Positions 57,967-64,000 of a stretch of 64,000 nucleotides of DNA are shown here, one piece after another. Position numbers and translations under genes: made by a program. Location of the stretch: the NCBI GenBank assembly GCA_004194705.1, contig SADC01000871.1, positions 1 to 64,000 on the forward strand. The letters run 5' to 3'. Position 1 is the stretch's first letter. Each line of letters begins with the position of its first letter. This stretch comes from Ditylenchus dipsaci (taxonomy: Eukaryota; Nematoda; Chromadorea; Rhabditida; Anguinidae). The notes beneath the pieces are model-generated. The model searched no databases. It worked only from the letters and a program-made list of their open reading frames with translations, and was not told the DNA's origin.

Positions 57967-59545
57967 GTAACATTTGTCAAAAACGAATTTTGTCAAAACG
58001 AAACTTGTCAAGACGAAAATTTTCAAAACGAATTTTGTCAAAACGAATTTTGTCAAAGATTTTTCAAAAATTACCTTGGTCCCCCCTTTAGTGAAAAATG
58101 GCAAAATTAAAAAAATTTTTTTTTTACTTTTCAGGTTCCAAACCGGATCGTCTCTCACCGGAATGGCCAAAAGGCCAAAATAATTGGGTTTTAACACAAC
58201 TTCACCCTGAACCATTCCAAACCTGGGGTAAGCACCATCTGGCCAACCATATGCTGTGGAGGACCTAAAAAATCAAAATGTCATAAAAATCTAAAACAAA
58301 CCATCCTATCATATGCAAAATCATATGGTGAATGGCGTTTGATAAGACCAAAAGCTCAAGTTTACCTGCCAAAACCCTAAAACCTAAGGGGGGGGGGGGG
58401 TACTTCTTTAGTTGGGGGGCCACCCAACAATTTTGGATTTTTGAAAGTCATTTTGAATTTATCTATTTTTTACTATACTATACCTCACTGTCAACCATTC
58501 TATGAACTTTGTGGATCCTGAGTCTGGAGCAGACACTCAAGCAGTTGAATCGCTGTGGCAGAAGTATAAGAAACGTCACAAGAATGAATTTGGCACCGCA
58601 AGGTCTTTATTTAAATCTTACATATCTGACTTTGTTTGGAGACGTAAATTTGATGGTTCAGATATTTTCTTTCATTTGAGGAGTCAGATTAGTGAGATTT
58701 ATTTTTGTGACTGTTAGTTGGCATTCTTAGTGTTGTTTGTACCAATAAAAACAATTTAAAAAAAGAAAATTCCAAAATTTTTGGCTGGGACCCCCAACTA
58801 AAGAAGTACAACCTGGGGTAAGTACCATCTGGCCAGGTGGATATCCACCTGGATGACCAGAAAAATTGAAATCGCATTTCTTGATTTATCAAACACGATT
58901 AACCGCACGATTTTGCATATGATAGCATGGTTTGTTTTTGAGTTTTCAAAAATTTTGATTTTTCTGATCATCCAGGTGGATATCCACCTGGCCAGGTGGT
59001 ACCTACTCGAGGTTTTAAGGTTTTGGTAGGTAAACTCGAAGTTTTGGGTCTTATCAAACCCAATTCACTACACGATTTTGCATATGATAGGATGGTTTGT
59101 TTTAGATTTTTATGACATTTTGATTTTTTAGGTCATCCACAGCATATGGTTGGCCAGATGGTGCTTACCCCAGGTTTGGAATGGTTCAGGGTGAAGTTGT
59201 GTTAAAAAACAATTATTTTGGCCTTTTGGCCATTCCGGTGAGGGACGATCCAGTTTGGAACCTAAAAAAGTGAAAAAAAAATTCTTTGAAATTTTCACAT
59301 ATTTCACTAAAGGGGGGATCAAGGCAATTTTTGACAAATCTTTGACAAAATTCGTTTTTGACAAAATTCGTTTTTGACAAAATTCGTTTTGACAAAATTC
59401 GTTTTGACAAAATCGTTTTTGACAAAATTCGTTTTGACAAAATTCGTTTTGACAAAATTCGTTTTGAAAATTTTCGTCTTGACAAGTTTCGCTTTGACAA
59501 AAACTACGTTTGACAAATTTCGTTTTTGACAAGTCTCCCCTAGCC
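57961..59545. mobile_element. Foldback element C (word GTCAAAACGAATTTT), 8-bp target duplication
   Basis: GTTTTAGC at 57953-57960 is repeated exactly at 59546-59553. The tips are GGCTAGGTAACATTTGTC and inverted GGCTAGGGGAGACTTGTC. The arms (57970-58060 and 59330-59530) are GTCAAAACGAATTTT, a one-letter change from element B's word throughout. Inner inverted pairs are GCACCATCTGGCCAACCATA and AGGTGGATATCCACCTGG. A Merlin-type relic is nested at the centre. Confidence 0.93.
58401..58809 (+). mobile_element. Merlin/IS1016-type transposon relic
   Basis: The ends are TACTTCTTTAGTTGGGGGGC and inverted TACTTCTTTAGTTGGGGGTC. Inside (58480-58717) is LTVNHSMNFVDPESGADTQA, then VESLWQKYKKRHKNEF and SYISDFVWRRK, the same transposase family as in bsx intron 1 but a different lineage. 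It is truncated at the N-terminus. A 13-G run abuts its left end. Confidence 0.85.
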
Positions 59546-59734
59546 GTTTTAGCCCAAATTTTAAAATGGCCATAACTTTTTTTTGACACGGTCGACCCCA
59601 ACTTTTAATAATTTTTCAGACAGTAAATCGACCACGAGAAATCGAATGGTGCAATCAGAATTTCGATACGATAAGCGGAACACCCCTAATCTTCTTTTGT
59701 GACGCACAACAGACAGATCCAGCGCTATAGTAAA

Positions 59735-60858
59735 GGCTTGTTTCCAATGAGCGGATTTTACCTTCACTCTCACTCTCACTCTTCATTGGGTACACGAAAA
59801 TTCTTTCACTCTCACTCTGACTTTGACTCTCCCTTTCACTTTCACCCTCAGTGTGTACCCAATGTGAGAGTGAGAGTGAAAGGCAGACTGAGAGTGAGAG
59901 TGAATGGCAACTTTTATAAGACTTGAAACTGAAAAAGACTGAGAGTGAGAGGCAGACTGAGAGTAAAAATTTTCGACTTTTTTATTTATTTTTCTCTCTT
60001 TGTATCTCCTGGTATGTTTCTTCACATAAACCTACCTAGGCAAGTCAAGCCTCACTATATTTTTAGTCTGAAGCAACCAAACCAAGTGGTCGACCACTTG
60101 GATCAAAATTTTTTTTACGTTTTGTTTTTTGGACTAACTCAGGCATGCTGAAGATGGTTTGACAGTAGCAAAATAACATTTTCTCGGGTATTTTTTGAGT
60201 TTTAGCTAATAATTGATTTTACCAAAATCAGTTATGCTATAAAACTAAAAAAATACCCGAGAAAATGTTATTTTGCTACTGTCAAACCATCATCAGCATA
60301 CCCGAATTAGTCCAGAAAATAGGTTTTGTAACCCGAACAACGTGAAAATTTTTTTTTGTTGTGCGCAACTGTGAAGTGATTGCTTGACCCAAAGTGCTGG
60401 TCATGGACGATTTTGAATTGGGAGCCTTCTGGGAAATAATTACGTTATTTCGATAGCTAAAATTAGTCAAAATCGTGACACAAAATACACAGGCACAATT
60501 TGAAATTGGCACAAACAGAAGAGGTACAAATTGAATTGGCACAATTTGAAAAGGGCACAAACTGCAGGGGCACAAACCAAAAAGGCACAATTTGATTCGA
60601 CACAATCTAAAATGGCACATCTCTCTCCTTCCCGAAAATTTGTGAGTGAGACTGAAAAAAGTCTTTGGATACACTGAAAGTGAGAGTGAGAGTCAAAAAA
60701 AACTCATTGGGTACACTGAAAGTCAGAGTGAGAGTGCAAGTGAGAGTGAAAGTAAGACTGAAAGGCAATTTTTTCCTGTTGGGTACACACTGAGAGTGAG
60801 AGTGAAAGTGTGAGGCAGACTGAGAGTGAAAGGAAAATCCGCTCATTGGAAACAGGGC
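59735..60858. mobile_element. Foldback element L (word GAGAGTGAGAGTGAAAG)
   Basis: The tips are GCTTGTTTCCAATGAGCGG and inverted GCCCTGTTTCCAATGAGCGG. The arms (59755-59970 and 60645-60840) are CACTCTCACTTTCA/GTGAGAGTGAAAG arrays with interspersed CATTGGGTACAC. The interior contains the shared palindromic core (60062-60330) and then one arm of the GGCACAAATTGAAAT family (60480-60640). Flanking target bases are similar (TAAAG) but no clear 8-mer. Confidence 0.82.
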
Positions 60859-61494
60859 TTAAAGGGGGATGTTTTGTCTGTTTGTGGACAATTGATGTTT
60901 TTGGGTTTTTTGTTATGTTTTTGTTTGGGTTTTTGGCCAAATTTTTTTTTAAATTGAAGCTTGGAGTCTCCGGAATAGAATGGTGGTTTTAGATTTTAGT
61001 TTTGAGAATTGCTTTGGTTTTTATTTTTGGCTTTTAGTGACCAAATTGTCGTTTTTTTCGTTTGAGAGTCAAAATCTTGGAGCTAAGTGGTGATACGGTT
61101 AAGGCGCGCAGTGCATTTTGTAGCCCTCAATCTCAGCTTTCTTTAAAAAAAAAATCGGCGAGAAATAACGACTTTAAATAGGGGATCTGTACTCGAGTAT
61201 GGAGGTTTTCATTCGGAGGGATTTTGAATTTAAGTCTTTTTTGAATTTTTTGTTTTTTGTCTTGAGAGGAAACTTTTTAATACTGTTTTTGAGCCGTTTT
61301 TTATCTGTGTTAAATTTTTGTCTATCAAATTTTTTAAGAAAGCAAGGGGATAGGGGGATACTAAAGGCCCCGAGAGGTCATTTCCCCACGCCGTTTTTGA
61401 GTTTTATAGTGTTTTTACTTAACAATTTTTTTCGAAAAATCTCACGGGGCTGGCTATAGCCTTCTCAGCCCACACCCCTGGCTACGCCCATGCC
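60859..61494. other. Unassigned T-rich sequence
   Basis: No gene recognised. TAAGTGGTGATACGGTTAAG (61085) looks like a tRNA A box but no B box follows. The open frame at 61199-61459 is Phe/Leu-rich low complexity. Confidence 0.35.
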
Positions 61495-61640
61495 TGGAGA
61501 GTGGGTGGGAGTACCTGGAGAGTGGGTAGGGGTAGTTGGAGGCTGGGTAGAGGTACCTGGAGAGTTAGTAGGGGTGCCTGGAGAATGAGTAGGGGTACCA
61601 GGGAAGTGGGTAGGGGTACCTGGAGAGTGGGTAGTCATTT
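61495..61640. repeat. 21-bp minisatellite, GGGGTACCTGGAGAGTGGGTA
   Basis: Seven or so units of about 21 bp, diverged. Confidence 0.8.
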
Positions 61641-61750
61641 GCTCAGACGAGACACTTCAGCAGACTGCAGAGCTAGTGAATATCTGGAGGACGAACACGT
61701 TAAAAATGGTGTGGTAACATGGAGACAGTGTAAGCGGTTGAGGCACTACC

Positions 61751-61936
61751 TTAGTCCGAACCATCTATCACATAAAAAACTGACCTGTTTGAGTCATCTG
61801 TTTCCGCTTTTTTTTTCACTCTTTTTGCTTCCACAATAGCCCCTTTATTGCTTCCACAGTTCTCGGCGCGACAGATTGCTTTGTTATTTGCTGTTTGTGC
61901 ACCACAGAAGCACGTCCCGTTTGCACCATTGAACAC
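61751..61936 (-). CDS. Unrecognised exon with a Cys cluster
   Basis: After TTTTTAG at about 61937, minus reads VFNGANGTCFCGAQTANNKA, then ICRAENCGSNKGAIVEAK, and ends at a TGA. Four cysteines (CxC…C…C) suggest a small metal-binding or disulfide fold, but I recognise no family. It could be one exon of a gene or a chance frame. Confidence 0.25.
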   Translation of the reverse strand: MFNGANGTCFCGAQTANNKAICRAENCGSNKGAIVEAKRVKKKAETDDSNRSVFYVIDGSD

Positions 61937-62084
61937 CTAAAAATACAAAAAAATATTGGACAACAAAAACGACAGACGAAAAGTGCAAATCGACAGTCTT
62001 TTCACAATAATCTATATACCAAAGATAGCCCAGACATTCAGCTACAAGAATAATTGAACTGATTTTTGTAAAATTGTTATTTTA

Positions 62085-62235
62085 GAAACTAAAGGACGTT
62101 TAAAGCAAACAACTGGCATTTTTCCGAGTAAAATTAGGGTTTTTCGCGTTTTCTGTCTAACTTTTGCATAAAACCCCTAAATTTGCATTTTTTGCATACC
62201 TCTTTGGTACCAAAATGCAGCAAATTTACTCCTCT
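62085..62235. repeat. Dispersed repeat, inverse of 52960-53115
   Basis: GCAAACAACTGGCATTTTTC, GGGTTTTTCGCG and GGTACCAAAATGCAGC are the complement of the earlier copy. Confidence 0.7.
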
Positions 62236-62610
62236 ATAAAGCCTCAGCCTGTTTTTTTGAGGTTTGAAAAGTAGCTTGATATATCAGGCCAGTTACAGTT
62301 GCAAAACCAGATGAACTTTTTTGGCATATATTCCAAAAAAACTATTGTCATCTCAAAAATTTGCGTGTTTTCGGGGCGAGTAATGGCTTTTTTTTAATGC
62401 TCTTGATGTGAAGAACCGTTTGCAGAAAAGTTAATGCGATATAAGTAAAAATAAAATCAGCAACAAACTTCAGGTTACATGGATTACAAGCTTCAACATT
62501 TCAGTCAATTTTCAAATTTTTTCTATTTGGCGCAAAATTTAAAAGTGAGATTGTTATTGAATTTTAAGAGGCTATTAATGCGATGCTATCCATGTCGGAG
62601 TCCGATTTAA

Positions 62611-62829
62611 TCACAATACGATGACGCTTTGGGGACTATGTGGAAGTTCTTGCTGAGTACCTAAAATTATTGTTACAAGGGAAAGATATAGAAGAAAGTA
62701 GGAGCATACCGAGCGATTGATAATCCACTCGTAAAGGCGGATCCGGTAAACCATATAAACTTCCAAGTTCATGTTCTTCTTCGGAGTCGAAATGGTAGGT
62801 CTTGTCAACAGACTTTGAGCAATTGTTAC
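62611..62829 (-). CDS. Last two exons of an unrecognised gene
   Basis: Exon 62710-62829 reads NNCSKSVDKTYHFDSEEEHE and then LGSLYGLPDPPLRVDYQSL. After a 49-bp GT..AG intron (62661-62709), exon 62611-62660 reads GTQQELPHSPQSVIVL and TGA. The phase is kept across the junction (TCG CTC G|GT ACT), and the intron size matches the confirmed genes nearby. The longer open frame in another phase (62611-62808) ignores this splice. No family recognised. Upstream exons were not found; 62840-63060 is filled by CGGACAATTGATAGCGGACG repeats. Confidence 0.45.
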   Translation of the reverse strand, partial: VTIAQSLLTRPTISTPKKNMNLEVYMVYRIRLYEWIINRSVCSYFLLYLSLVTIILGTQQELPHSPQSVIVL

Positions 62830-62839
62830 CTATACAGTT

Positions 62840-63825
62840 TCGGACAATTGATAGCGGACGGCACGTTTATTATTAGACTTACTGTTTTTTCGTAAAAATT
62901 TTTAATGCTTTTAAAAATCGCGATAGGCAGTTTTGTAGAGCACTTAAAGGGCTACAATTATAGCCTACTACTTGTTATAAAATATCAATTTCGCGCGATT
63001 GCTTGAGGCGGTTTGGAAACCCCCTCGTTTTTTCTCCCGACAATTGATAGCGGACGATTTTTTTTTTCAAACTGATTGATTTTAATTTTTTATATATTGT
63101 CAACTTTTAATGACTATTTGTAAGCCCTGTTCCTCAGCTACAATTTGGTATATCAAACTTTTTTTTGAATTATTATACGGAAAGTTATGACCATAGAAAT
63201 AAAAGTGTCGATTTCTAGTCAAATTCAAATAAAATGTAAGGAAAATGTTGTTTGACCACATAATTAAGAGGTTTTCTCACAATTTTAAAAATCGAAATTC
63301 ACGCCCTTTTGCATTTTTTGAAAGCTCTATAATTTCTCTACAAAATGACATTTTGATCGTTGTCGTAGGACCACTCTGCACTGAGATACATATAGGTTGA
63401 ATTTGAAAACCCTGAAAAAGTGCCGTTTTGCCTGGCTGACATCAGACTGAGCCTTTCAAAATTCATTTTGTTGACAACTCAGCCTTTTGACAACTCAGAC
63501 TTTTGACAATTCGGCTTTTTCAAATTCAAATTTTTGATTATCGTGTCGAAACAACATTGTAATTATTGACAACTCATCCGTATTTAGATTCGTATTGTTG
63601 TATATTCTTACTTATTAGCACCCATATATCTTTCGGATGTATCTTCACTCTATACCAGTGTTTTCAAAAATGAGAATACAGAATGAGAATGAGAATTTCT
63701 CATAATTCGGTTTTTTCATGAAAAATGCCAAATCTGATATAGATGATTTATACTTAGAATTAAAAACTAGATATAGGTCATCCATATCAGATTTGGCATT
63801 TTTCCATGAAAAATTGAGTTATGAG
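62840..63825. other. Repeat field right of the unknown exons
   Basis: CGGACAATTGATAGCGGACG near 62842 and 63037 is a word pair. 63455-63575 has TTTTGACAACTCAGNC words. 63715-63810 is an inverted repeat around TAGATATAGG (TTTTTCATGAAAAATGCCAA and its complement). No coding sequence recognised. Confidence 0.5.
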
Positions 63826-64000
63826 TAGGGTTGTCGAATCGAACGTTCGATTTCGAACTTCGAGTCAAATGTTCGAGATTTTTTCGAACGTTCGACTTCA
63901 AACCGAACGTTCGTTCGAAATTTTCGAACCCGAACTTCGAACCGAACGTTCGATTCGAAAATTTCAAACTCGAACTTTGAACCGAACGTTTGATTCGAAA
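63826..64000. mobile_element. hAT-type foldback, word GAACGTTC, left part
   Basis: Begins TAGGGTTGTCGAATCGAACG and continues with CGAACGTTCGATTTCGAA words to the window edge. Same tip as the elements at 18526 and 44308, different palindromic word. The right end is outside the window. Confidence 0.75.

Noticed and set aside
59128..59601. 157-residue frame with NEFCQNEFCQ repeats, and similar frames in 29.2-30.5 kb
   Set aside because: Translations of the 15-bp arm words of elements B and C. Their Cys pattern is not a zinc finger array.

Overview
The window is AT-rich nuclear DNA from a multicellular animal. It holds intron-containing orthologues of animal genes: Bsx homeobox, centractin ACTR1, DEAD-box helicase DDX49, COA4, and fragments of RPS5 and alpha-tubulin. 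Recognisable introns are often 45-55 bp with GT..AG ends and TTTNAG-like acceptors, which points to an invertebrate with compact ancestral introns later inflated by transposons. I cannot name the species.

Layout: 1-660 is a 15-bp minisatellite. 0.83-3.26 kb is a foldback-like region holding 3' fragments of alpha-tubulin (+) and RPS5 (-). 3.3-10 kb is repeats with no convincing gene. 10.16-12.96 kb is the Bsx homeobox gene, with a Merlin-type transposon relic in intron 1. 13-32 kb is almost entirely nested non-autonomous DNA transposons, with pogo/Tigger and possible MULE and hAT coding remnants. 32.75-33.15 kb is a COA4-like gene (-). 33.83-41.29 kb is ACTR1 (-), 8 exons. 41.4-45.3 kb is MITEs and a Tigger-derived element. 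45.61-50.14 kb is DDX49 (+), 11 exons. 50.3-52.9 kb is minisatellites and MITEs. 53.1-54.37 kb is an unrecognised spliced gene (+) whose 3' UTR was split by a foldback element that itself took a hAT transposon. 57.96-60.86 kb is two more foldback elements. 61.6-62.8 kb holds unrecognised minus-strand exons, and a hAT-type element runs off the right edge.

The most unusual feature is a large cohort of short foldback elements whose inverted arms are arrays of a 10-20 bp word. Many are bounded by exact 8-bp (twice 9-bp) target-site duplications that can be read directly. Elements sharing the same terminal tip or the same palindromic core often carry different arm words, and the change is present in most repeats of both arms. 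This looks like a modular, fast-turnover transposon system.

Conserved genes here carry single-base frameshifts. Adding back the missing bases gives ACTR1 exactly the family length (376 residues), so most breaks look like sequencing or assembly deletions rather than pseudogenisation. The tubulin and RPS5 fragments differ: they are truncated.
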